The notes beneath the pieces were generated by a model. That model did no database searches. It was not told the origin of the DNA and saw nothing but the letters and a program-made list of their open reading frames with translations. Shown here piece by piece: positions 26,601 to 40,484 of a stretch of DNA of 64,000 nucleotides. Positions within the stretch are counted from its first letter, which is position 1; each line of letters opens with the position of its first letter. Source of the DNA: Diabrotica undecimpunctata (Eukaryota; Arthropoda; Insecta; Coleoptera; Chrysomelidae); contig NC_092804.1 in the NCBI RefSeq assembly GCF_040954645.1, positions 45,515,760 through 45,579,759 of the forward strand, written 5' to 3'. The translations under genes were made by a program, and so were the position numbers.

Positions 26601-29600
26601 AGGCTAAAAACCGAAGTAAAACAGGCATTTTGCCTATTTATAAAGTAGGAAGAAGAAGAAAAACCTTAACAAGCTTATGTAAATGCAACAAGTGAGGTAA
26701 ACAAAACATTACCAGAGTGACGACAATCACATGATGCGCCTTACGCACTCTGATTGGTCGAATTGGAGAATGTGAATTTTGCTGCAAATCATCTGTTGGA
26801 TAATGTGACTTATGTGTCGGAACTTCATTTTCAGTATGTTTTTCGATATTAAAATGTGAGTTTTGGTTCAAAATATTATCACGATTCGATTCGTCTTTAA
26901 AAGACAAATCCATTGATATACATAACTCAAATCTATGAAAATTTAGAGAATGTGAGTTTTGCATCTACACAATTCATGTATCTATAAATCTATGAAAAGT
27001 AATCACAAAGTGGACTTAATAACAGGATTTCAACAGCTCGTTTATAATGGTATTTTGTAATATTTGAATGTTAGAAGCGCTCGAGCAATCTTTTTTTACT
27101 TAAAAAAAGCTTGCCGACCAATTTCTTGTTAATCTAGGGTGATTGTCTAGTTAAAGTTATACTGTACACTTCAACATGGACGTACCCATTATAAAATTAG
27201 TACAAATATTTTATTACTACTAATATACATTAAATGTCGAATGAAGGAGACGATCTGGAACTAATGGAAATAAAAGAAAATGTTATTCCTTAAAAAGCCT
27301 CTGACAATGATGGTGACAGGAGAAATATTGAAAAACGACTTTCAAGAACAACAATAGTTAACGTAATTAATCTAATAAATGCATCATTTAGATTAAAATA
27401 TGTTCCAATATAAGGGAAAATAACAGAAGTCATAATGATAGCACAGACAGGAATACTACAGAATGAAGTATTATCTTACAGATCCATATCTCTACTACCT
27501 GTAGTGTCGAAACTGTTTAAAAAACTAAAAAGGTAGTGCAAGACTTTGATAGAGTATGGCATGAATACCTAATTTATAAATTAAAAACATCATTTCCAAT
27601 ACAACACTCTCAACTATTAGAATTCTACATCTTAAATATATTCTATAGAGTCAAACAAGAGGATGGGTACTTAGAACTAAAAGAGATCAAGCCAGAAGTA
27701 CCAGAAGGTAGGGTAGTAGGACCGATAATTCACCAATAAACTCTTTTTTTTTAAGATACAATCCATTTGCCATATCATATCTTTCTCAATGAAGATCGTT
27801 TTTGTAGTTAAATATGGCTGCACTAATTGAAAAGAAACTGAACTAAAAGGATGTCATTAGTTTGTCATTCGCAGATGGCCCAGCGAACATAGGCCTTCCG
27901 TAAATAATTCTATTGCTTCCGGTCTTAAGCAGCTTGAATTTAGTTGTGCTCGATGCGTTTGATGTCGTTCAAACATCTTGTTAGGAGATGTTCTCGATTT
28001 AGACAAACATAGTGTCTAGGTTTCCATTCTAAGATTTCCTTGGTCCATCTTCCATCTCTGACTCTGGCAACATGGCGTGCCCGATTTCATTTCACCATTT
28101 CTTTTAACTGCGTCTGTAACAGCAGTTTTTTCCCTATCTATCTGATTTGAGACTCTGTCTTTAAGGGATACTTTCAACATATTCATTTTACTTATTACTT
28201 TTTAGGTAAGGGTCAGTGCTTCTGCTCCATACGTTAGAATCGGAAGGACACAGTGATCAAAGAACTTCCTTTTCAAGCACATGTTAATATCTGACTCTAA
28301 AGACTTCCCTCAGTTTTCCGTAAGCAGATTGGTCATTTATTATGCTTTAGAAAAGTTAATTTTAAGGCGAACTTGTTCACAAGAGCTCTGAAGGTCTTGA
28401 AGAAGCTGGCATGCATGATCTACCCAGTCTGCAATAAGGACTATGTCGTTTGCAAACATCAAGTTTTTCAGAAACTCCCCATTTATGTTGAGTCTAATAT
28501 TTTCTTAATTATTGTTTCTTAAAGCAGTCTGCAACAAAGCAGTGAATAGTTACGGAGAGATGGTATCTCCTTACCTAATACCATTCTCCAAGAAACATGT
28601 GTCAATGATCAATAGACACATATGTATACCCATGATCAATACTGCACTGTGTAAGCGCTCTTAACATTGAGCTTTGCGGTATTGAGTCAAATGCTTTCTC
28701 AAAGTTTACAAATATTATTATCAATAGCTTGTTATTGGCTCAACTTTCTCTATAGAGGACTTTATTAGTTGTACGCGTTCCAAAGCTACTCCTAAATCCG
28801 GCTTACTCTAGTAGTTGGTGGAAATCTAGCTTAGATCCCAGTAATTATTCTTATAAAGAACTTATATAAACGATCTATCTAAACAGCCTTCTAGTAACTA
28901 CTCTTACAGTAAATAATAATGTCACTTGTCTCTCGTTTTCTTTTGTTTTTTCTAATCATCTTTCGTTATCTTTTCTTTGTCGCATTTATTTTTTATTTTT
29001 GCTTTTCCAATTCTTGGTAACCCTGATTAGGGCATGTAAAATGTATAGAACGATTAGTGCATTTAGTGCGAGCATTCAAGTATTTGTGAGAGCAAGAGCA
29101 GGACGTAAATAATGACTAATCTGGTGCTAAATCGTAATATTGCTATTGATGGAAACAATATTAAGGACTGTGGCGTATAAATACTTAGGGCATGGAATTC
29201 GGTTGGGCTGAGATAACCAGACATATGACTTCCTACGCCACATAGGATTAACCTATGTATTTAAATCGGACCTACCTATATGCCTCAAAAGGAAAATCTT
29301 AGACCAGTGTGTGTTACCTGTGCTCACTTATGGAGCGGAAACATAACACTCACAAAAAAGGTAGTAAACAAAATTCGTGTGACTCAGAGGGCTATGGAGC
29401 GCCAGATGTTGGGTGCCCCACTAAGAGATCGAATTCCAAACGAAGAAATACGTCGTACAACAACAACGACAGACGCTATCAAAAAAATCATGTTGCTAAA
29501 ATGGAATTGAGCGCCAGACACATCGCCAGATTATCAGACACCGATGGACAAAACGTATTGTCGAGTGGAGGCCAAGACAAGAACCTATGGAGCAGAGACC

Positions 29601-32600
29601 ACCAACCATATGGATTGACGACCTGAAACGTGTTAACTGTAACTGGATGCAAGCCGCACAGGACAGAGACAGATAGAAAGAACTGAGAGAGACCTATATC
29701 CAGTAGTGGACGTGTACACGTTGATGATGATGAGAAGATAATATCTACTTAAAAATCATCATTTCATATTTGAAATGTTAAAGAACCAATTTAAACTTAG
29801 TTTACTAAATATTGTCCCAATTTAATAAATAATATATTTATTAAATAACTTACCTCTTCAAATATTTGTGGTGTATACTTGGGTGGTACAGGAATGGTGT
29901 GCATTCTTCCGTGAGGTTCCCTAATTGTAGGAGGTAGAATGTTAACCAGTCTGCCAGTATTGTAATTACATTCGAGGGTATAACTTTTAATAATTCCAGT
30001 CAACGATAACACAGCCACTCTACCGGAACCAGCTCTACTCATTCCGTCTCTTTTATCCCTACAAAAAGAATATATTAGTCAGTTTACTCAGCTTCGAAAT
30101 ATTTTGACGGAAACATACAACACACAAGTACCTACCGCACCTTATTAATACCTGAAATAAACTTTCTGTTGCAGACTTCTTTAATTGAAAAAAAGAAGAT
30201 TAAACATGAATAAGGGAAATCTATATTCATTAATTTTGATTGACTTTCTATTTCTAAATATTAATTTATAGACAACTAAATAAATTAGAAAATAAACATT
30301 TAATCCTTTGTTTTAATTGATACAGTTTTACTTTGTGAATAAACTGCATGTGAATAATTGTTTGCTTAACATTACAATTATTAATATTGGCTATGAGCAC
30401 AAGAACTTGGTTGTATAGTAACTTTCAGCCACTTCTAGCAAAATTTAACAAACAGCAAAAAAATAACTCTAAATTTACTAGACAGTTCGAACTGGGGCAC
30501 GACTCGGTGAGCAGAGTATAAATATCTATTGGATCTCATAAAAATAGAAAGGGTGAAATAAACAAGACCATTAACACAATCACACCAGATCAAATCAATA
30601 TATCACAGCCCAGAGAATGTAGACGTAGAAGTAGGCCAAAAGTTAGATGTATGGATGATAGGCTGGCCCAGGATCATTTCCTGTGTTCCCTATCTTCACA
30701 GTAATATTTGCTGCTGCCATTCACCAGATAATGATATAGAAAGGATAATTTAAGTGTTAAGAGGAAATTTCGGGTTAAAACGGAATTTCTCCTACTTAAA
30801 ACGAGTTGGGAAAGAGTCATGGCATATACCTGAAGTAGATCTATATTCCACCAGGATCGTAAAAGTGTCTACAAACCAGAGATGTAATGATTAATGTTTA
30901 TTCGAACAAAGTGTTTAATGGGATATTTATAAAACAAAATGGTATTAATGTACGAAAAAATTAATAAGGCCATCAAATACGCTGATTATTGTTATTCCTA
31001 GCGAAAGATCTCAAGATCAAGGTCTGTTAAATTGTGTGGAAAGTTAATTTGTATATAAATGTGAGAAAAACAATTCGACTTTCGGTTACACATCATTCCC
31101 CAACTTACGGATGACAAACACTTACAACATCTTGAATAGGTAAATAACGTATATAACTGGATACGAGTTACATTCAGAACAACGAAACCCTTACCCTGAA
31201 ACGACAATATCAATTTATAATAATTTCTGATAAAATGATTGAATGGTCAATATGGTCTATATTCTTGAATGGTACAGAAATCTAAACGTTAAGGAAGGAA
31301 CATACGCGAATAAGCGTGAATCTATATAGCCCCAAAAAAATTTCACTTAGCGAAAAATAGAGTTGGTTTAGCAACATCAGAAGGACCCCAACTACTTCAG
31401 AAAAAAAGAGACTAGAATTAAATAAAAGTATACTTACTTCAGGTACATATTTCTCTCTGTAAAATTACACGCATGAAAGTGGAAATTGTGGTTATTCATA
31501 CTCATCAACTTGGGTAACAACATGCACTCCACGTTCCTGTCAATATCGTCGAAATGGTTGCCATACATAAAGATACCTTTCTTCGAGGCGTGCCCGTGCA
31601 AATCAATATACAAAAAGAGGCCGGACTCATTCGAATTTATATCACCATGGGCTCCTACTACTACCTTCTCGAACTGTACTTCTTCTTTACTCGGCGTGTG
31701 TTGTAGTTGTGTTCCGCAGTTTCTACAAAAATTGTGCCCTGAAAGTAACAACAGATTAGATTTAACTTTTTTAAACGGTTCTTTTATTTACAAATTTACT
31801 TTACACTTTGAGTGGAGGTAATTATATTCAAGTAATACTATATACCAAACAGACTCTGAATCAGATATCACGTTAGAAGAAATTGAAACTAATATAAAGA
31901 AAATATCACAGCATTAAAGCTCCTGAATTATATGTACACGAGACGTACATCAAAGGACTAAAATACGAATCTACAAGACCGAATAGTGAGCTATGGATGT
32001 TAATCTTGGATATTGACGCAAAAATCTGTAAACCGTATGGGCATCATTGAAAGAAAGGTACTGAGACGAATACTAGGTCCTATAAAGGAAAACAACAGGA
32101 GGAGAATCAGATACAATTATGAAATATATAATATATAAAAAGAACCACCCTTTATCTTAGTATCATCGCCTACAACGTCTTCAATGGAGAGGCCATCTAT
32201 TTAGAATGGAATAAAACAGGCTTCCGAAGACACTGTTGAATGCAAGAATGCAGGGGCAGAGACCTATTGAGAGACCGAGAAAACGATGTGGATGAGGACG
32301 GAAGAAATATTCTACAGCTTATAACAAATGAAGAGGTTTGCTGAGGGACGCCAGGGCTCGAATTGGGATGTACAGCTATAGGATGGATGTAATATGTAAT
32401 TCCAAATGAAGTGTTGGTGTTGGTGTGTGAAAAAATGAAAGAAACTGGTTTAAAAAACACTTACGTTACCTCGTATAGACAACCGCGAAATGTTTGTAAA
32501 ACTTCATAATTGTTCCTCTGGATAATAAAGGTTAAATCATAGAATGCTATAACTATAGACGAATTTCAAGAGAATATAACCTCATATATCTCTCTCTGTT

Positions 32601-35600
32601 CGTAGATTAGAAGTCCGATAACGTACAGTGGCATTTGCTTTAGCCAATCCTTGTTAACACAAACATCCCGAATCACCTGGTTAAACTAGTCCAATATTTG
32701 TATGAAGACAATCACAATGACTATTATATTATTGCCAAAAATATTTAATCCATGACATGTATTTAATCCATACATTCGCCATATGACATGTAGCGAATAT
32801 ATAAAGAGACTGATTTTAGATTAGTAGGAAGGATGTATTTCAGTTGGATGTATGATAGTTTTATATCCCAAGATGAGAAACAGCAGGCATTTATACTAAA
32901 AAAACTAAAGGGATAGAGAGAAACAAGGACTACGAACATATTCAAGACTCCGAACATTCATGGATAACAAGTGGTTTTATATATTATGATTCATCTTCAC
33001 TAACAACGGAAGAAGAACAGCAAAATCGACGACGTATACAGATGGGAAGAAACTCTATCTCCCACCTCTCCAAAATATGAAAAAACATACATATGACAAA
33101 AAACACTACAGTATATTCAATATACAGATGCACTGGGAATAAACAGAATCACGCTAAGACACGTAAGAAGCCATAGGCGTACGGTTTTGCTTTCCTATTA
33201 AATTATTAACACTTAGCAGAGTTGCTACTTGTTTTAGGATGCTTGCGTTTCAGTTTTTTGCAAGTGCAATTAATGAACGTTGCTTGTTAATTGTTGTATT
33301 TATTTTCTACTTTTATTTCCTAAATTGGTTATTAGTTTTTAAATAACTATTAGTATTAATATTTATATTTTATTCTGTCAAATAAGTATGATGTTTTATA
33401 GATACTTATGTTCATATAATTATTTTTAAATAACGACAGGTTCAATTAATAATAGGTATACAATAAAAAACAAATATGTCCAGCACAGATACTACTGACG
33501 AGGGTTCCGAAATAACTCTTAGTCAAAGACAACGAACAAACAAATGACATTTTGATGTCAAAACGAAAGAAATTATTTTAAATATTTATAAGTGTGACAT
33601 AGAAGAAAATCCTACTCTAACAATAGATGAAGCGGTAATAAGAGTTGCACATAAGTCAGGTGTGAGCAGACGAAGTATTTATAATACTCGTATACTCAGA
33701 GAATATAAAAATACTCACATGTTCAGACCCAAAAGTTAGTCGGACTCGCAACACAATAATCGATTTAGTAGACAGAGCTAATCGTACTGCCATAATACTC
33801 ATAAGAAAAAAGGTGCATGCATTTTATTTTAGAAACGAGATTCCTACTGTGAACAAAGTTTTAAGAGAAGTTAATAAGGATAATGATCAGCCTACTTTTA
33901 AAAGAACAACATTTTATAAACTTCTTAAGACGCTTAATTTTAAGTATTAAAAACGATAGAGGCAGAGCATGTCGTTAGAAAAAGATGAGATTGTTTTGTG
34001 AAGTAGGGAATATATAAAGAAAATTAAATCTTACAGAGATGATGGTCGTAAGATTTATTACCTGGATGAGATATGATGAGATGGAATAAAATTCAGTGAC
34101 TGTTTTAGATAATGCACCGTACCACTCAAGGAGAGTGGAAAAAATAACGACAACCACGTCTAAGAAAGCGGATATTCAAGATTGGCTACGATCAAAAAAT
34201 ATAAGTTTTGACAATTCTAAAAGTTGAGCTTTTGACTATTGTGAATAAACATAAAAAAGAATACACTAAGTTTATTGTAGATTAAATGGATAAAGAAAAA
34301 TATCAAATAGTATTGAGGCTTCCACCATACCACTGTGAGCTCAATCCAATTGAGTTAATTTGGGCAGACTTAAAAAATTATACTGCAGAAAAGAATACTA
34401 CTTTTAGATTCTCAGATATTAAAGATCTTTTTAATGAAGGAATCGCGAGTATTACATTTATAAAATGGCTACAACATGTTCAGCAGAAAGTCGAACAAAA
34501 GATGTGGGATCTTGACAATATCATTGAGCCTCAAGTTGAACCACTGATAATTAACGTAGTTAATCAGAGCAGCACGTCAGATTCTGATTCTGAGTAAAAT
34601 ATTAATTTACACTTTTATTTTTTTTTGTTTTATTTATTATTCAGATATGTAGAATTTTTTTATTTTTGACGAATGATTTTTTCTGACCTTTGCATAGGTT
34701 TTTACTTTGAAACTTCGTTTGCGTTAAAAAACGAATTGGGTGAGATTAAGAGCTCAGTTCAGGATTGGCAACCCCATTTCAACCGGAAGCTCTTAGATAT
34801 TACATTAAATTTTATAACATTTTTTACAGAGGTTAATTTTATTAATTCAATACATTACAATAAAGTTCACATTATTATGTTGTTGGAAAACTTCATTCTA
34901 ACGTTTATTAATTGGATTTCATCTTTGTATTCTTCTGATCATAAAATATAAATAAATAAATTCAAGTAAAAGGGGAAAATCCCAGTGGTTGGCTGCATAC
35001 CATAGTTAAAAAAACTTACATAGAAGTAAAAACTTCTTGTGTATAATGGTATATTTTTTAATAAAATATACCATTACACACAAGAAGTTTTTAATTCTAT
35101 GTAAGAATAAATTCAAGTACGTACAATTCCTTGGCGCACGCCCTTGCTTAACAGTAACACCGAGACCACAGAGGTCTAACTAAGTTACAGTAAATTCTTC
35201 CGCGTATAATGACTTCTAAATGATACGGTATGCTGTTAATTCCTAGTGTCAGTGGTAGCTTATGCTACAATGTCTAGTAATATAATTTATGAGGTAGTTT
35301 ATACATGGTTAAAATCATGATTTGTTAGTGCTCCTACACCTTTATAGTATATTTAGTGTAAGATCAATCTAGTGTAAACACTTGTTTTCCTAATATTTAG
35401 TTATGCCTTCGAAACCTAGACAATTCGAACAGCAGATAGGAAAATATTTGATACAATTGAGATATGATGAAGTAGAATGCTTCGAATACCTTTGACATTC
35501 AGAAGAACAAACAAATATGTCTGTTTTTGCGGAAATTAACAATCCAAAACGTCTCTCCAGTTACATATTTTCAAGGACAATAACAACTTTCGGACTTATC

Positions 35601-38600
35601 ACAGGTACCAATAATATGGAAAGACTAGTAGTCTTTTGATTGAAAATCACATCAAAGTACGCTGTGATCAAATTAACAAAAAAGGAATAAAAAATATATA
35701 TACATTAGATATACTAAAAGATGTATTTCATATATCTTTGGTAAACATTATTAAAATGGAACAACTTACAATTAAAAAGATTGTGTTCCGGATTTTACCA
35801 ATGTTTCGGTATATCCGGTCAGATAAGGTTAATTTTAACTTTGTATTAAAACCAGAGGGTCATAGTCAAAATCGGAACATAAACATACGGCGATATAAAA
35901 TATAAAGGGAAGTGCTTCTAAGGGAAGCCTCTACTTTTTAATGTATATTCGAAAGAAATTATGAATAAAGCTCTGGAAAATTAAACGGCCAGCATTAAAG
36001 TCAACGGGGTACTGATCAACAATATTCGATACGCAAACGATACAGTAATAATTACCGATAACTTACATGATCTGGAGATATTGATGGGCAATATATCAAT
36101 ATATAGTGGGGAGTACGGATTGTCGCTCAACGTTAAAAAACCAAAGTTCATGCGTATTAGAAAATCAAAAATGATAATGAAACTTTAAGCATTGGAGGCA
36201 AACCGATAGAAAACGTAAAATACCATGTTTTTTAGGAACATTAACATCTGAAAGTAACGAATACTCTGCAAAGACCTCGTAACAAGAATAAAGAAAGCAC
36301 GGGCAAGTTTTATAAGAAGGAAGAGAGAAAGAAAAAGAAGAATAAACAACTGTCAAAGAAAGAAAGCTGCAATACTTGGGGCACATATTGCTTAGTGAAA
36401 GATACAGCATCTTACTACTTATCATGACAGGAAGAATAGTGGGCAAAAAAATATCGGGAGAACAAGATGATTCTTCGGAGATGAAAATGGCGAGAAAACG
36501 GAATATGAATAAAAAAAGAAAGAGAAGCTTGAGGGTGGCGACATGAAATATAACAGACCCACAACATACGATTTCTACGCCATCCAAGAAATGAAACAAC
36601 AGAGAAAGGACAGCATTGGCTAGGCGAATATATTTTTATTTTATTTTATTGGAAGCATAGCCTTCTTATCGCGAGCTACGGACGAAGCAGTGGATCGCGC
36701 AAAGGTATGATAAAATAAAAACGACTGAAACGCAATAAAACAACTGTAACGAAAGATCGCGCGATCATAAACTACGTGAAGTAGTAAACGTAGTCCCATG
36801 CATCTTTCTTAATAAAATAAAATACACCGTGTTAAAATTTGAAAACAGCGCCGAGTCAAATTTTGTTTTGGTGCGGGACATTTAGATCGTGAAACGGAAC
36901 GAAATCGGTGTGAAGTTTGTTCTATTGTGGAACTAAGCGGGCAACCACTATTTTGATTAGTGCTACTAATGCGTCTGCTGGTGAATCCCGCATCTCAGCT
37001 GCTGGTGAAAATGTTGCAAAAGTTACCAGATCCATATTTATGTCTAAAAGGAAGATTATTTTATTATTTTACTATATCTTTACCGGTTTTTGAGAAATAC
37101 GTTAATGTAAAGCTTTTTTTCTGAAGTGCAACGTTACACTGACTTTTTTGTAAGGCATATAATTAATATTAATTACTTTAGTTACTGCAAAACTACCAAC
37201 TTTTCAAAGTATTATGTCAACCTAAAATATCGGTTGTGATAATTAATTAGTACAAGTAATGTTTTTTTGTTTTTTATATTTAATATGACTGACTTTAGTG
37301 TCATAAAATTAGAGTCTTATCAATACTGTCAAATTAAACTTAACAAAAATAACACAGTCCAACGATGAAAAAACTGTTTTGATAAAATTACCTCTATTTT
37401 ATGTATTTTATCATATATTATTATATATTATATAAAACCATATTACAAATGCTGTATAACCCACCATTCTTTCACCATGTAACATTTAAAATTGCATAAC
37501 TACATTTTATTTGGTTTAACGAGCAGAGAAATCTAATGTTACTTGGTTGGTAGCACTGTTAATGAATTGTACAACACTCTTTGTTCTTCCTCTTCATTAA
37601 AAGTTGTATAGTTAATTTTCAGATTTGCAGTGCCTATGGTATGGAGAGAGCAAAAAAATCATTCAAATGATTGTTACTTTTGTACTTTCGATTTTCCTGG
37701 ATAAAACTCCAAAAATAAGAAAGTGATTGTTTATCCTAACCTCCCGTCTGCTATCCGCCCGGTAGACCATGGACCTGAACTGCCAGTCCCTGAGCCTTCT
37801 CTACGTATTGATAACATTTTAAATAGTAGTGAATCAGAATCTGATGAATGTGGTCCAGGAAGTGATGGTGAATTTCAGTGTAATTCAGAAAATTTAAAAC
37901 CACAGTTGTTTACACAAGCTGCGCAAGATTTGGGTTTAACAAAGGAAAAATCAGAATTGTTTGGCTCAAGATTAAAAGAAAATAATTTATTGTCGCCTGG
38001 TATACTTGACATTCCAGAATGTAGCTTCGACTTTTTAAATAATTTTAAACTGTTTGTACTTGTTTAGTGTAGTGTTATGTTCAACTTTATGTTTAGTTTT
38101 ATATGTATCACATTCTACAATTGTTGGATAGCCCAAAATTGATGAAATGCCCCGGAAGATACTATAGGGAGCGAAATTACTTGGGCAAGATTTAATTAAT
38201 AAAACTGTGCTCGATATCTGCCTTATATCAATTTATTTTATTATTCACTGGATAGAAAATTTGTTTTAGTTATTTGCATTCTAGTGTGATGTTAGTGCTT
38301 CTTAAAGTTAAAACAATAAAGTTATGCCCACGAAGCTTATGAATTCTAGATTATATTCATTTTAATAATAAATTACTTGTGCTATGTGTCCAGATCTACA
38401 ACTATTCGCTACAACTTTTCGAAAACCGTTACATGCAAACAATATTCGAACCTCCAACAATCCTACCTAACGCAGTATTTAAGTTGAAAGAAGGAATAAT
38501 GCTAGATATTCCAGGCATGGTATCTTCCAATTTAATTATGTTAGTCTTACATTTTGTGCACCACGTTTGAGGGATATTGTCTTCGTTTAAAGATATTCGA

Positions 38601-40417
38601 GAGACTTTTTTTCTTATGGCATCGTCTTTAACGTCATTTTCCGACCCTTCTGTTTGGGAACCTGGCAAACATGTTTTGCAATTATCACATTTCGGGATAT
38701 AGTCTTCTTTTTCGTAGCCAAAATGGTAAAACCTAAAAATCATATAGTTAGAGAGAAACTAGTAAACAACTTATCTGTAACAGTGATTCAAATATCAGAT
38801 AAATCAATTCATCAAAAAAATCTGAACATTCTTTACAAACTTTTTATTTATAATTCTTATCCACATACACTGATCAAAAAATCCTATTTAACACCACATC
38901 TATTGATCCATTAACAATTCAAACCACTTTAACATAAATCAACACACTACATCCCAAGGACAGCAAAAATTTGCTTCATTGATATACGGTAAGTATATCA
39001 AAGAAATTACTCTAACTTTAACCAGAATATTTAAAAATGTTACAGATGTAAAAATTTCAAATAAAACAGTTCTAACCATAAAAAAAAGTGTTCTCAAGAT
39101 TGAAGGATACATCCTAAAGGATTAACAACAAATATAATCTACAATATCCCTTGTACAGATTGAAATAAAGAATATATAGGACAAAGTTCAAAATCCATAA
39201 AAAATCGGATTAACTCCCACAAAAGTGACTGTAGATTATACCCAAGAAGATGCACTCTTGCCACACATGTACATGGTAATAATCACACTATGGATTATAA
39301 TTCCTTTAAAATCTTAGGTGTTGAAAGTAACTATAGTAAGAAAATATTTCTAGAAATGGCTTTCATAACAGAGTGTGATAATTGTATCAACAAAAAATCA
39401 GATATTAAACATTTGAGTGAAATATACTCCTATTTACTAGCCTTGGACCAGAATAGAACCAAAGTTAACAGGTTTGCCTAAGATCTGTCGCTTAATTTAT
39501 TAATAATGTTATTATAATCAAGTTAAACAGAATTACGTAAAATTAAATAAAATTAAGCAAAAGCTATACCCGTAAAAAGGATTCTATATCGTTTATGCTT
39601 CATTTCCCATGATAAACCCATAAGAAAATGCTAAGGTTCATTCTGCTCATTATTTTAACGTTTGTGGTGGGGGTAGAATAGTTCGTCGGATCGTGACGTA
39701 TGATACATCGGTGGAAAGGAGAGGGGGTAAAGAATATATTAAGATAAAAACAAACAAGGCGATTACCAAAAGGGCACTACACAGTGTCTTCTTTATTGTA
39801 TGTACAGTTACATACTAGATGTCATAGGGCACTATGGATAAAAATAGTTTAACTAAAAGACAAATTTTGATTTATTGACTTATGCGACATAGCAAATGAA
39901 AGGGGAAGAAATAACGAATATATTAAGTAAGAAAAAACAAATAAGGCGACTACCAAAAGAGCACTACACATTATCTTCATTATTATTGAACGTATAGAAA
40001 CACACGAGATATCATAGGGCACTATGGATAAAAATAGATTTACCATAAGACAAATTTTGATTTATTGACTTAAAGAAGGCCTCAAGCTGAGTACAAAATA
40101 AACAACCTATCGAATTCTAACATGTGACATAGCAAATGAAAGCAGATGATATAACGAATTTATTCAGATAGAAAAAGCCAACAAAAAGACTACCAAAAGG
40201 GCACTACACATCATCTTCGTTATTAAGGAACGTATAGCGACATACGACATATCACATGACACTATGGATGATAATAGACATATTTGCTTTATAAATAAAG
40301 CCTAAGGTAAATATAAGGTAAGTTTGCTTTATTGACCTGAAGAAGGAATCTGACTGATTACAAAATAAAAACTAGCCTATGACACATCAAATTAAACGAC
40401 GTGAGATTTATAGGGTA

Positions 40418-40484
<67 letters not shown>

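Noticed and set aside
36165..36599. 144-codon minus-strand frame rich in Phe, Leu and Ser
   Set aside because: It is the complement of an A-rich LINE fragment on the plus strand, so its composition is an artefact.
38429..38743. Separate Cys-rich small gene
   Set aside because: Splice sites at 38732 and 38467 and phases match carboxypeptidase exons 5 and 7 exactly.
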